This document shows, piece by piece, positions 55,229 through 62,345 of a stretch of 62,345 bases of DNA. Numbering within the stretch: position 1 is the first letter of the stretch; every line of letters begins with the position of its first letter. Position numbers and translations under genes: made by a program. Below the pieces are notes generated by a model. That model was not told the origin of the DNA. It did not search any database and worked only from the letters and a program-made list of their open reading frames with translations. This DNA is from Vibrio salilacus (GTDB taxonomy: Bacteria > Pseudomonadota > Gammaproteobacteria > Enterobacterales > Vibrionaceae): contig NZ_NIVQ01000019.1 in the NCBI RefSeq assembly GCF_002811245.1, forward strand, positions 1 through 62,345, in the 5' to 3' direction.

Positions 55229-55978
55229 GTGGAAATTCTTTCTGATCCAGAGATGCTGCGCTACAACCGCCAAATCATCCTTAAACAGTTTGATTTTGAC
55301 GGCCAGGAAGCGCTAAAGCAGAGCTCAATCTTGATCCTTGGCGCTGGAGGCTTAGGCTGCGCGTCAAGTCAATACTTAGCTGCTGCCGGTATTGGTAAGC
55401 TGACTTTAATTGATGATGACGTTGTGGAATTATCGAACTTACAACGCCAAGTTTTGCATCATGACGCTGATATAGGCACAAAAAAAGTCTTGTCAGCGGC
55501 ACATTCACTCAAGCAACTCAATCCTTACCTTAAGCTAGAAACCATAGATCGCCGTTTGAATGATGATGAACTTAGCACTTTAATCCAAGCTCATAGCTTA
55601 GTCGTTGATGCATCGGATAATGTCGAGACACGCAATCAGCTCAACAAGATCTGCTTTGCCCATAAAATTCCGCTGGTCTCTGGCGCCGCCATTCGTATGG
55701 AAGGCCAAGTGAGCGTCTTCACTTATCAAGACCCAACTGAACCTTGTTATCAATGCTTAAGCGCCCTTTTTGGTAACAACGCTTTAAGTTGTGTGGAAGC
55801 TGGCGTCATGTCACCTGTAGTGGGAATTATTGGCGCAGTTCAGGCAATGGAAGCCATCAAGGTTATCGCTAATTATGGTAACGCGAAAAAAGGCAAAATC
55901 CTCATGTTAGACGCGCTAACGATGTCGTGGCGTGAAATGAACTTAATGAAAATGCCAACCTGCCCAGTGTGTGCATAG
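55229..55978 (+). CDS. moeB: Molybdopterin-synthase adenylyltransferase
   Basis: 249 residues from the GTG at 55229. This start aligns with the E. coli MoeB N terminus (LSDxEMLRYNRQIIL) and has AGAGG five bases before it; a GTG at 55223 is an alternative. ThiF/E1-like ATP site LGAGGLGCASSQYLAAAGIG, SNLQRQVLH, and two CxxC zinc pairs (CYQC; CPVC at the C terminus). It adenylates the C terminus of MoaD. It begins 8 bp after moeA. Confidence 0.95.
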   Translation: MEILSDPEMLRYNRQIILKQFDFDGQEALKQSSILILGAGGLGCASSQYLAAAGIGKLTLIDDDVVELSNLQRQVLHHDADIGTKKVLSAAHSLKQLNPYLKLETIDRRLNDDELSTLIQAHSLVVDASDNVETRNQLNKICFAHKIPLVSGAAIRMEGQVSVFTYQDPTEPCYQCLSALFGNNALSCVEAGVMSPVVGIIGAVQAMEAIKVIANYGNAKKGKILMLDALTMSWREMNLMKMPTCPVCA

Positions 55979-56003
55979 TTAACGGAGCCGCGAGAGTAAA
56001 ACG

Positions 56004-56303
56004 ATGAACAGTCCAAAATACTATCTCGCTGCCCTTGCTTGTGTGCTACTTGCGTTATTGCTAGGGATAAAAACACCGAACAATGAACACTTCGAAGGCA
56101 TCGTTGTGGCGCAAACATTAACTGAGTCTTTAGACGGGCATCGACTGTTTTTGAATATTAAAACCAAACAACAACTCATGCTTGTGCAAGTCGACCCAAA
56201 AACGGATTGTCCTGATGGCTCTGAAGTATATATCGTACAAAAGCAAAGCTTATTTAGTGACATTGTCACTTACCAGCTTGTACAGTGTAATCAGGCTCGA
56301 TAG
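56004..56303 (+). CDS. Small membrane-anchored protein, unknown
   Basis: 99 residues. One N-terminal hydrophobic helix (YYLAALACVLLALLLGI) is followed by about 75 residues that look like a small beta domain (EGIVVAQTLTES..HRLFLNI..KQQLMLVQVD) with two Cys. Probably anchored in the inner membrane facing the periplasm. It lies 25 bp after moeB and 18 bp before the sulfurtransferase gene, so it is part of that operon. I do not recognise the family. Confidence 0.7.
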   Translation: MNSPKYYLAALACVLLALLLGIKTPNNEHFEGIVVAQTLTESLDGHRLFLNIKTKQQLMLVQVDPKTDCPDGSEVYIVQKQSLFSDIVTYQLVQCNQAR

Positions 56304-56321
56304 ATAATTAAAGGAATAATA

Positions 56322-57149
56322 ATGTCACCTCTAGTCAGCCCTCAGTGGCTTATGCAGCAGAGCAACAACCCGCAATTGGTTGTACTTGATGCCAGTATCG
56401 ATTTTCAGATCCCTGGAGAAGTCGAAAAAGACCGCGTCAACCTTATTCCAGGAGCGCGCCGGTTCGACTATGACACGGTTTTTTGCGATCCCGAATCTCA
56501 ATTACCGCATATGATGCCCAGCGAAGCGCGTTTCAATCAACTTGCACGCCAATTAGGATTAAATTCTGATTCGCTGATTGTCGTTTACGATAACAGCGGC
56601 ACTTTCGCGTCCCCCCGAGCGTGGTGGATGCTAAAAGCCATGGGGCATAAACAGGTTTATGTGCTTGATGGTGGCTTGACTGAGTGGAAGAAGCAAGGCT
56701 TAGAACTTAACCAATCCTATGTAGAGAATAAGCTAGCAGGTAACTTCTCAGGCAAGCTTGATCCTAACTACTTTGTTGATGCCAAGTATGTATTAGCTAA
56801 TATCGACAATCAGGCCAGTCTCACGGTGGACGCTCGTGGTCGTGCACGCTTTGACGGTAAAGTGAAAGAACCGCGAGTGGGCGTTCGTAGTGGCCATATT
56901 CCAAATTCGGTTTGCCTCCCATTTGCCGAATTGGTCGATGGACACAAGTTTAAACCGAATCAAGAGCTTGAGCGTGTTTTATCGAGCACCTTGTCTAATC
57001 AAGCACAACAAACTATTTTTAGCTGTGGATCAGGCGTTACCGCCTGTATTGTCTTACTTGCCGCTCACATTTGTGGTTATCAGAACTTAGTGGTTTATGA
57101 CGGTTCTTGGACTGAATGGGGCGCAAGTTTAGACTTACCCATCAGCTAA
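56322..57149 (+). CDS. sseA: 3-Mercaptopyruvate sulfurtransferase (SseA-like)
   Basis: 275 residues with two rhodanese domains. LVVLDASIDF and VVYDNSGTFASPRAWWMLKAMGH lie in the first; the active Cys loop CGSGVTAC lies in the second, the CG(S/T)GVT form typical of mercaptopyruvate rather than thiosulfate sulfurtransferases. It moves sulfur from mercaptopyruvate to an acceptor. Cotranscription with moeA/moeB suggests it may help supply sulfur for molybdopterin. Shine-Dalgarno TTAAAGGAATAATA. Confidence 0.92.
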   Translation: MSPLVSPQWLMQQSNNPQLVVLDASIDFQIPGEVEKDRVNLIPGARRFDYDTVFCDPESQLPHMMPSEARFNQLARQLGLNSDSLIVVYDNSGTFASPRAWWMLKAMGHKQVYVLDGGLTEWKKQGLELNQSYVENKLAGNFSGKLDPNYFVDAKYVLANIDNQASLTVDARGRARFDGKVKEPRVGVRSGHIPNSVCLPFAELVDGHKFKPNQELERVLSSTLSNQAQQTIFSCGSGVTACIVLLAAHICGYQNLVVYDGSWTEWGASLDLPIS

Positions 57150-57405
57150 TACCGAACGCTGCGCACGATTAGGCACCACAACATCTATAGGGTATTTATC
57201 GATCAGCCTTTGTTTATAGAAATCTTGCTCCATGGTAAACGCCGCACCGCTGTAGCAGCTCGATTTCGGCAAAATCGACGCTATTAATGATGGCTTTGGC
57301 TGAATGTAATCCACCCATACGTCGTTTGATTTGCTCATTGAGATAACGATAATACGTTGCGGTCGATTCCCAGCTCATTCCACCAATAACACCAATGGTT
57401 TTCAT
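57146..57405 (-). pseudogene. Broken Asp/Glu racemase (YgeA-like)
   Basis: From the ATG at 57405 the minus strand encodes MKTIGVIGGMSWESTATYYR, then NEQIKRRMGGLHSAKAII and SVDFAEIELLQRCG, the N terminus of a YgeA-type aspartate/glutamate racemase (about 53 residues). The frame then shifts, and the next frame gives FTMEQDFYKQRLIDKYPIDV, which in intact YgeA lies about 80 residues further on. The relic then runs into the 3' end of the sulfurtransferase gene; the C-terminal third is missing. So there is one internal deletion of about 230-240 bp that also broke the frame, plus loss of the 3' end. Confidence 0.85.
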
Positions 57406-57484
57406 TCTATTTCCCTACCCGTGCCAAACAGTTGATCTTTTCATGCTCAGATAATTAACCAGATCCCGTCCTTCATTACAAACA

Positions 57485-57512
57485 AAAGCCTCTAGAAAAA
57501 ACTAGAGGCTTT
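57485..57512 (-). terminator. phaC terminator
   Basis: Perfect 11-bp stem AAAGCCTCTAG / CTAGAGGCTTT with an A6 loop. The minus-strand tail is TGTTTGTAATG. It lies 28 bp beyond the phaC stop and closes the PHA operon. Confidence 0.85.
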
Positions 57513-57539
57513 CAATGACGCGACCTAGACTTAATTATA

Positions 57540-59315
57540 TTAAACTTTAATTGGCAGAACTTGCTTAACATACCCACCGGGCGCGGCTTCCAGTGACGGA
57601 AATTGCTCACTGCCAACACTGCAGGGTTCAACTTTTTCTTCAGGACTAAATCCAAGTAACCATTGGTTCCAATGCGTCCACCACGAACCTTCATTGTGCG
57701 CGGCATTAGCAAGCCATTCATCGGCGTTATCGTCTAAAGAGTCATTAACCCAGTAACCATATTTGCCTTTGTCTGGATGGTTTATGATTCCAGCAATATG
57801 GCCAGATTCACCAAGAACAAAAGTTTTATTGCCACCAACATTAAGCGCACCACGGTAAGTCCCTTGCCACAACGCAATATGGTCTTCTTTGGTGGAGACA
57901 AAATAACTGGGAACTTTGATCTTATTGAGATCAATCCAGACACCACCAATTTTGACGCCTTTGTCTTGGACCAACTTGTTATTGAGATAAAGTTCACGCA
58001 GCATAAAGTTGTGGGTTGCTGCTGCCACATTGGTGCTGTCGCTGTTCCAGTACAAGAGGTCAAAATCTACTGGGCTTTGCCCTTTAAGGTAGTTGTCAAC
58101 GTAGTAGTTCCAATACAAACTGTTTTCGCGCAGAAGACTAAAGGTGACGCTTAAAGAACGACCATCCATATAGCCTTTGGCGTTATTTTGCAGTTCAATC
58201 GCATTGATGATGGTGTCGTTGATATAAGCACCCACCTCTCCCGGTTGAGAGAAATCGAGCAGAGTGGTAAAAAACGTAGCGCTCTTAATGCGTTTTTTCA
58301 TTCGCTTGGCCGCATAGTAAGCAATAGTACTTGCCAACACGGTGCCACCAATACAATACCCTGCAGCGTTAACTTGCTCCTGACCAGTAATGTCCTCAAT
58401 GGCTGAAACTGCTTTGGCAACGCCTTCCGTAACATAGTCACCAAATTCTACCTCACGCTGCGCTTCACCTGGATTACGCCAAGAAATCATGAATACACAG
58501 TGGCCTTGTTGCAAAAGCCAGCGCACCATCGAATTTTTTTCACGTAAATCAAGGATGTAGTATTTATTCACAAATGGCGGAACAATCAGCAGCGGTGTTG
58601 CATTGACGGTTTCCGTCAGCGGACGATATTGAATAAGTTCGAACAACTCGTTACGGTAAACCACATCACCCGGTGTATTGGCCACATCCTCACCAATGCG
58701 GAACGCATTGTTATTCGTCATACGGATCTTAAGGATATCTGCACTTGACTCTACGTCTTGCTTAAGTTGCTCAAGACCGATCAGTAAGTTTTGTCCATTT
58801 TGCTCTAACGTCAGTTTAAGCAGTTCAGGGTTGGTGGCTATATAGTTACTTGGCGATAGCGCGTTAATGGCTTGACGTGAAAAAAAGCTGATCCTTTCTT
58901 TGCTTTTTTCATCTAAGCCTTCAATGCTCTCTATCGTATCGAGGTAAGTTTTACTAAACAATAAATAGGACTGTTTAATAAAATTATAAAATAGGTCGTC
59001 TTTCCATTCTTGATGAGAAAAACGTTTATCGCCCTTTTCTGCCGAAATGAGCTCTTGTTCTGTGTTGCCTGCTAATACAACATTTTGCCAAATTTGCAGC
59101 TGTTGTTGCCACCATTCGGCTTGTAACTTTAACAATGCAGCCGGTTGATTCGCCGCATTTTCAAATAGTTTGGCGTTATCTTCAAAATTGACTTCTTGCA
59201 TTGCTTTGTTGAGAGGGGTGTTTGCGGCTGCCCTGCTGAGCTCGAGATCATCCCACCATTTTTGATTGGTTTCTTGAAGCTTAACAAGGTAGTCCGAAAA
59301 GAAGTGCTGTAACAT
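57540..59315 (-). CDS. phaC: Polyhydroxyalkanoate synthase, class I
   Basis: 591 residues. PhaC N-terminal domain, LLIVPPFVNKYYILDL, the lipase-like box AGYCIGGT with catalytic Cys321, FDLLYWNSDSTN and a C-terminal His in GESGHIAGIINHP. It polymerises (R)-3-hydroxybutyryl-CoA on granules. ATG at 59315 with TAGGAGTAGT upstream. Last gene of phaB-phaA-phasin-phaC and preceded by an internal terminator at 59341. Confidence 0.96.
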   Translation of the reverse strand: MLQHFFSDYLVKLQETNQKWWDDLELSRAAANTPLNKAMQEVNFEDNAKLFENAANQPAALLKLQAEWWQQQLQIWQNVVLAGNTEQELISAEKGDKRFSHQEWKDDLFYNFIKQSYLLFSKTYLDTIESIEGLDEKSKERISFFSRQAINALSPSNYIATNPELLKLTLEQNGQNLLIGLEQLKQDVESSADILKIRMTNNNAFRIGEDVANTPGDVVYRNELFELIQYRPLTETVNATPLLIVPPFVNKYYILDLREKNSMVRWLLQQGHCVFMISWRNPGEAQREVEFGDYVTEGVAKAVSAIEDITGQEQVNAAGYCIGGTVLASTIAYYAAKRMKKRIKSATFFTTLLDFSQPGEVGAYINDTIINAIELQNNAKGYMDGRSLSVTFSLLRENSLYWNYYVDNYLKGQSPVDFDLLYWNSDSTNVAAATHNFMLRELYLNNKLVQDKGVKIGGVWIDLNKIKVPSYFVSTKEDHIALWQGTYRGALNVGGNKTFVLGESGHIAGIINHPDKGKYGYWVNDSLDDNADEWLANAAHNEGSWWTHWNQWLLGFSPEEKVEPCSVGSEQFPSLEAAPGGYVKQVLPIKV

Positions 59316-59340
59316 AATACTACTCCTAAGATCGGAAAAA

Positions 59341-59358
59341 TGCCGCCTTTCGGCGGCA
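59341..59358 (-). terminator. Internal terminator between phasin and phaC
   Basis: 7-bp stem TGCCGCC / GGCGGCA with a 4-base loop. On the minus strand it is followed by TTTTTCCG, 13 bp after the phasin stop and 25 bp before the phaC start. It would reduce phaC relative to the upstream genes. Confidence 0.8.
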
Positions 59359-59371
59359 AAACAAGTCAGTG

Positions 59372-59719
59372 TTATGCAGGAGTCACTGTCTTAAGGTTTT
59401 CCGATGTCATCTGCTCAACATCATCTTTGAACTCTTTGGCAATCGATTGTAACTTATTGCTATCGTCCATCATCTGTTGAGATAACTTAGTCAGTACGCT
59501 CAACTGCTGGCTATTAAACGCAGTCAGTGACGTCACGTCTCTCACTTCACTCGCCGCTTTCATTTGCGTCAAACCCATTTCACTGTAAGTACGAATAGCA
59601 TTGAGCTGAAGCTCCGTCAGTACTTCAACATTTTTTGTCACGAGTTTGTTGAATTTCGCATACGGCGCTAAAGTTTGTTCTGTTTGATCAGTAAATGTTT
59701 TAAAAAAATCTGTGTACAT
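59372..59719 (-). CDS. Phasin, granule-associated protein
   Basis: 115 residues, all helical, with the phasin pattern KTFTDQTEQTLAPYAKFNKLV and LQLNAIRTYSEMGLTQMKAASEV. Phasins coat PHA granules and control their size and number. ATG with TTTAGGAGTAAC upstream. It lies between phaA and phaC and ends at the internal terminator. Confidence 0.9.
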   Translation of the reverse strand: MYTDFFKTFTDQTEQTLAPYAKFNKLVTKNVEVLTELQLNAIRTYSEMGLTQMKAASEVRDVTSLTAFNSQQLSVLTKLSQQMMDDSNKLQSIAKEFKDDVEQMTSENLKTVTPA

Positions 59720-59755
59720 GCGTGTTACTCCTAAAGTAAGTCCATTTATGAATAG

Positions 59756-60964
59756 TTAACTAATTGATTTAATTACGACAGCAGTACCCATACCACCACC
59801 GACACAAAGCGAAGCCACACCATATTGACGCGCTTCGCGATTTAGTTCGTGTACAAGTGAGACTAAAATTCGGTTACCCGACGCACCAAGGGGGTGTCCT
59901 AATGCAATTGCCCCACCGTTTAAGTTTGCTTTATCTAGAATTGATGAAACTGACACCTGATGCGTCTCAGCAAGTTTGTGTATCACACCCAGCGCTTGCG
60001 CAGCGAATGCCTCATTAAGCTCGTAGAGATCGATATCGTCAGTGGTGAGCTGTGCTTTTGCCAACGCCTTGGTCACTGCCTCGACAGGTCCTAAACCCAT
60101 AATTTCAGGCTCCAAACCCGATTGAGCGTAACTGACGACCTCGGCAAGAGGAGTGAGATTGTACTTATTCAGTGCCGATTCACTTGCAATCACAATGGCA
60201 CTGGCACCGTCATTGATTCCAGACGCGTTGCCAGCAGTAACTGTGCCATCGCGTTCAAACGCTGGACGAAGTCGAGATAAACCACTAATGGTTGCCTCTG
60301 GTTTTGGGTATTCATCGGTATCAAAAGTTACGGTTTCACGGCGCTTTTTAACATCGACCGACACAATTTCCTGCTTGAACTTTCCAGCTTCAATGGCAGA
60401 GACGGCTTTGAGCTGACTCGCTAGTGCGTATTCATCTTGTTGCTCTCGGCTAATACCCACCTGTTTTGCTACGTTTTCAGCCGTCACGCCCATATGGTAC
60501 TGGTTGTAAGCGTCGGTCAGCCCATCATTAATAAGCAGATCGGTCAGGGTCATATTGCCCATCTTGTTTCCGTCACGAATACTCGCTGGCACAGTAAAAG
60601 GAATTTGTGACATGACCTCAACACCGGCAGCAACGACCACTTGCGCATCTCCAGCTTTAATATGACTAGCCGCATCCATCACCGCTTTCATACCGCTGCC
60701 GCATACCATGTTAAGTGAGTACGCAGGTACTTGATGTGGAATACCAGCGTAGAGCGCCGCTTGTCGTCCGACCCCCATCCCCTGTCCAGCACTAATCACA
60801 TTGCCAACGATGACTTCATCAATGCAATCAACCGATGCACCACTTTCCGATAGCGCGGCTTTAATGGCGATAGAAGCCAAGTTACCCGCAGAGATATCTT
60901 TTAATGAGCCACCAAAAGAACCGATAGGCGTGCGCTTAGCCCCAACAATAAAGATCCGTTCCAT
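59756..60964 (-). CDS. phaA: Acetyl-CoA acetyltransferase (beta-ketothiolase)
   Basis: 402 residues of the biosynthetic thiolase family. Catalytic Cys88 in SLNMVCGSGMKAV, His in IALGHPLGASGNR and Cys in SLCVGGGMG are all present. It condenses two acetyl-CoA to acetoacetyl-CoA, first step of PHB synthesis. Starts 11 bp after phaB. Confidence 0.95.
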   Translation of the reverse strand: MERIFIVGAKRTPIGSFGGSLKDISAGNLASIAIKAALSESGASVDCIDEVIVGNVISAGQGMGVGRQAALYAGIPHQVPAYSLNMVCGSGMKAVMDAASHIKAGDAQVVVAAGVEVMSQIPFTVPASIRDGNKMGNMTLTDLLINDGLTDAYNQYHMGVTAENVAKQVGISREQQDEYALASQLKAVSAIEAGKFKQEIVSVDVKKRRETVTFDTDEYPKPEATISGLSRLRPAFERDGTVTAGNASGINDGASAIVIASESALNKYNLTPLAEVVSYAQSGLEPEIMGLGPVEAVTKALAKAQLTTDDIDLYELNEAFAAQALGVIHKLAETHQVSVSSILDKANLNGGAIALGHPLGASGNRILVSLVHELNREARQYGVASLCVGGGMGTAVVIKSIS

Positions 60965-60975
60965 TGTTATTCCTT

Positions 60976-61716
60976 TTAATGCATGTATAAGCCGCCGTTT
61001 ACAGAGAGTGTTTCTCCTGTAATATAGGCACCGGCTTCACTGACTAAAAAAGAGACGGACTGAGCAATTTCATGAGGTGTCGCTAAACGACGCATCGGAA
61101 TTTGCGCTTTAATTGATTCAAGAACTTCGGCGTTCATCTCTTCAACCATTGGCGTGGCGGTGTAACCGGGAGCAACAACGTTGACGGTAACTCCACTGCG
61201 AGCGCCTTCTGCAGCCAATGCTTTTGAAAAGCCGATCATGCCAGCCTTTGCCGCCGAGTAATTTGTTTGCCCAAACTGCCCCTTGAGACCGTTAACCGAT
61301 GAGATATTAATCACTCGTCCATGACCTTTTTCACACATCGCAGCAAACAGTGGTTGAGTGACATTGAAAACACTGTTCAGATTAGTCTCGATAACGTCCT
61401 TCCAAGCAGAAGCATCCATCTTCTTAAATGTACAATCACGTGTGATACCTGCATTATTTACCACAACATCCACGGTACCTTCTTCTTCAAGCAATGCAGC
61501 TAAACGTTGAGCGCACTGCTCGGTATCCGTTACATCAAGTTCAAACAATCGCACCTGTTGTTCGGTAAAACCCTTAGCGTTGAACCAGTCAAGTGCGCAT
61601 TGATAATTACCCGTATAGTAAGTAGCAATAATGCGATATCCATCCTCGACTAGTTGCGTTGAAATAGCAGAACCAATTCCGCCTTTTGATCCAGTGATCA
61701 AAGCGATTTTCTTCAT
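60976..61716 (-). CDS. phaB: Acetoacetyl-CoA reductase (SDR)
   Basis: 246 residues from the ATG at 61716 (ATGGAGTCTCTTG upstream). Short-chain dehydrogenase: ALITGSKGGIGSAIS cofactor loop, VNNAGITRDCTFKKMD, catalytic Ser in INISSVNG and Y-x-x-x-K in YSAAKAG. It reduces acetoacetyl-CoA to (R)-3-hydroxybutyryl-CoA with NADPH. The frame remains open to 61791 but those residues are not part of the fold. First gene of the PHA operon. Confidence 0.95.
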   Translation of the reverse strand: MKKIALITGSKGGIGSAISTQLVEDGYRIIATYYTGNYQCALDWFNAKGFTEQQVRLFELDVTDTEQCAQRLAALLEEEGTVDVVVNNAGITRDCTFKKMDASAWKDVIETNLNSVFNVTQPLFAAMCEKGHGRVINISSVNGLKGQFGQTNYSAAKAGMIGFSKALAAEGARSGVTVNVVAPGYTATPMVEEMNAEVLESIKAQIPMRRLATPHEIAQSVSFLVSEAGAYITGETLSVNGGLYMH

Positions 61717-62247
61717 CAAGAGACTCCATTCCTTACAGCAATTAATGTATTCATTGATATAAATTGAACAGTGCTCCATACAAAGCACCAAAACACGTTA
61801 TTAATAATCGTCTAAGACTTACATCGTCTCTATATTATTTAAACTAAACCCTTTTTATTACACTTCAAATATTTTATTGGTTAAAATGCATAAGGTTGAA
61901 CAAGATCTCATATAGGATGAAATGTTATAACTATGTCAATTTCATTTAAGTCTTTGTTTTTAAGGCTTTTTATTATTAACTATTATTATCAGCAAGAATC
62001 TATCGTGTTGTTTTATATAGATAAAATTAATGTTACATAGATACGGCTCAGTCTGATCACTATTTAAACAGCATCATTATCACTAGCGAACTTAGGCAAT
62101 TAGGCAATTAGGCAATTTTACTGTTGTTTTCCCCATTTAACTTTAGTCTTAATTTAGCCCCCCACTTAAATACTATAATTGTCATTATCTTTAGAGCTAA
62201 CTAAAAACTATCTATTTATCATTCAGTATTAATTATGGCTGTAGCCC
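61717..62247. other. Gene-free AT-rich right flank
   Basis: 531 bp, very A/T-rich, with no ORF carrying a ribosome site. It must hold the phaB promoter at its left end. It contains three tandem 8-mers at 62093-62116 and ends at the right inverted repeat. Confidence 0.55.
62093..62116. repeat. Three tandem copies of TAGGCAAT
   Basis: TAGGCAAT occurs three times head to tail without mismatch (62093-62100, 62101-62108, 62109-62116), in AT-rich non-coding DNA about 130 bp before the right inverted repeat. The 8-bp unit suggests slippage. Confidence 0.9.
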
Positions 62248-62302
62248 CAGGGTGAGATCGCGAACATTTTTTAATCAAAATAACGATCGGTTTGACGATC
62301 AC
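62248..62302 (+). repeat. Right copy of terminal inverted repeat
   Basis: Matches the reverse complement of 1-55 at 53 of 55 positions; the two differences are at the C of GATCGCG and the first G of CGGTTTG. The similarity ends abruptly on the inner side at CAGGG. Contains three GATC sites and the UP-like T6 ... AATCAAAATAA run. Confidence 0.8.
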
Positions 62303-62345
62303 ATTTAGCTGTGATCATATACTCCCTTTTTCGGGAGAGCACCAT
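62292..62345 (+). promoter_or_regulatory. Outward stable-RNA-type promoter
   Basis: TTGACG (62292-62297) is followed by a TATACT at 62318-62323 that runs into CCC, a GC-rich discriminator of the kind found at rRNA and tRNA promoters. The TTGACG-TATACT spacing is 20 bp, too long for an ideal promoter, so the true -35 may be degenerate. A hairpin CTCCC / GGGAG (62322-62336) follows at the presumed transcript start. No RNA gene is reached before the window ends. Confidence 0.45.

Noticed and set aside
62317..62345. GGGAGAGCACC near the right end resembles the D-arm of tRNA-Ala or tRNA-Val.
   Set aside because: No acceptor stem or GCTC partner precedes it; the same bases form a CTCCC/GGGAG hairpin with the promoter end.

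Overview
The window looks like a Vibrio chromosome segment, most likely from the small chromosome. Its gene sets are those I know from Vibrio chromosome 2: the vxrABCDE cell-wall/T6SS two-component operon beside pntAB, cra-fruBKA, a phaB-phaA-phasin-phaC cluster, a long GH18 chitinase, torS/torT and several GGDEF proteins. I see no insertion sequence, integrase, prophage, CRISPR array, tRNA or rRNA gene inside it. Both ends carry the same 55-bp sequence in inverted orientation (53/55 identical). At the right end this runs into a promoter-like sequence pointing outward, so the window probably lies between two outward-facing copies of a repeated stable-RNA promoter, or is an assembly contig that stops at such repeats.

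Layout. 1-1062: gene-free flank. 1063-5501 (-): vxrA, vxrB, vxrC, vxrD, vxrE. 5646-8582 (-): pntA-pntB transhydrogenase. 8881-9542 (-): a ComFB-family protein and a PF10115 'HlyU-family' protein. 9749-11976: a membrane diguanylate cyclase and a convergent REC-GGDEF protein. 12192-12629: a small acidic protein. 12702-16724 (-): cobQ-modA-modB-modC in tight overlap. 16895-17878: two exported proteins. 17933-23156: cra divergent from fruBKA, with three Cra operators. 23356-26630: Cache-PAS-GGDEF protein and glgC. 26683-29835 (-): 1050-residue chitinase. 30209-32385: AraC regulator divergent from a YqhD-type dehydrogenase. 32523-37500: GNAT-torS divergent from torT-mgsA.

37744-43333: zinc ribbon, HAD phosphatase, unknown, creA, gsk, a HAD relic and a chemoreceptor. 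43579-47057: three small enzymes or binding proteins around a fatty-acid desaturase with a FabR-like operator in its promoter. 47124-53072: two DEAD-box helicases (rhlE-like and dbpA) around a 39-residue small ORF, tyrP and msrAB. 53176-57149: folE divergent from moeA-moeB-unknown-sulfurtransferase. 57146-57405: a broken Asp/Glu racemase. 57540-61716 (-): phaB-phaA-phasin-phaC with an internal terminator. 61717-62345: AT-rich gene-free flank.

Themes. Molybdenum recurs: modABC for uptake, moeA/moeB for cofactor synthesis, and torS/torT for sensing TMAO, whose reductase is a molybdoenzyme; torR and torA are not here. Carbon overflow and storage recur too: fructose PTS under Cra, mgsA, glgC and PHA synthesis. 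Three GGDEF proteins lie here, one beside a ComFB-family protein, a family reported to bind cyclic dinucleotides. No wholly new system is obvious. The most interesting items are the ComFB/PF10115/GGDEF group, the FabR-like box inside the desaturase promoter, the torT-mgsA pairing, the hidden 39-residue ORF, and two gene relics. All identifications were made by reading the sequence without database searches.
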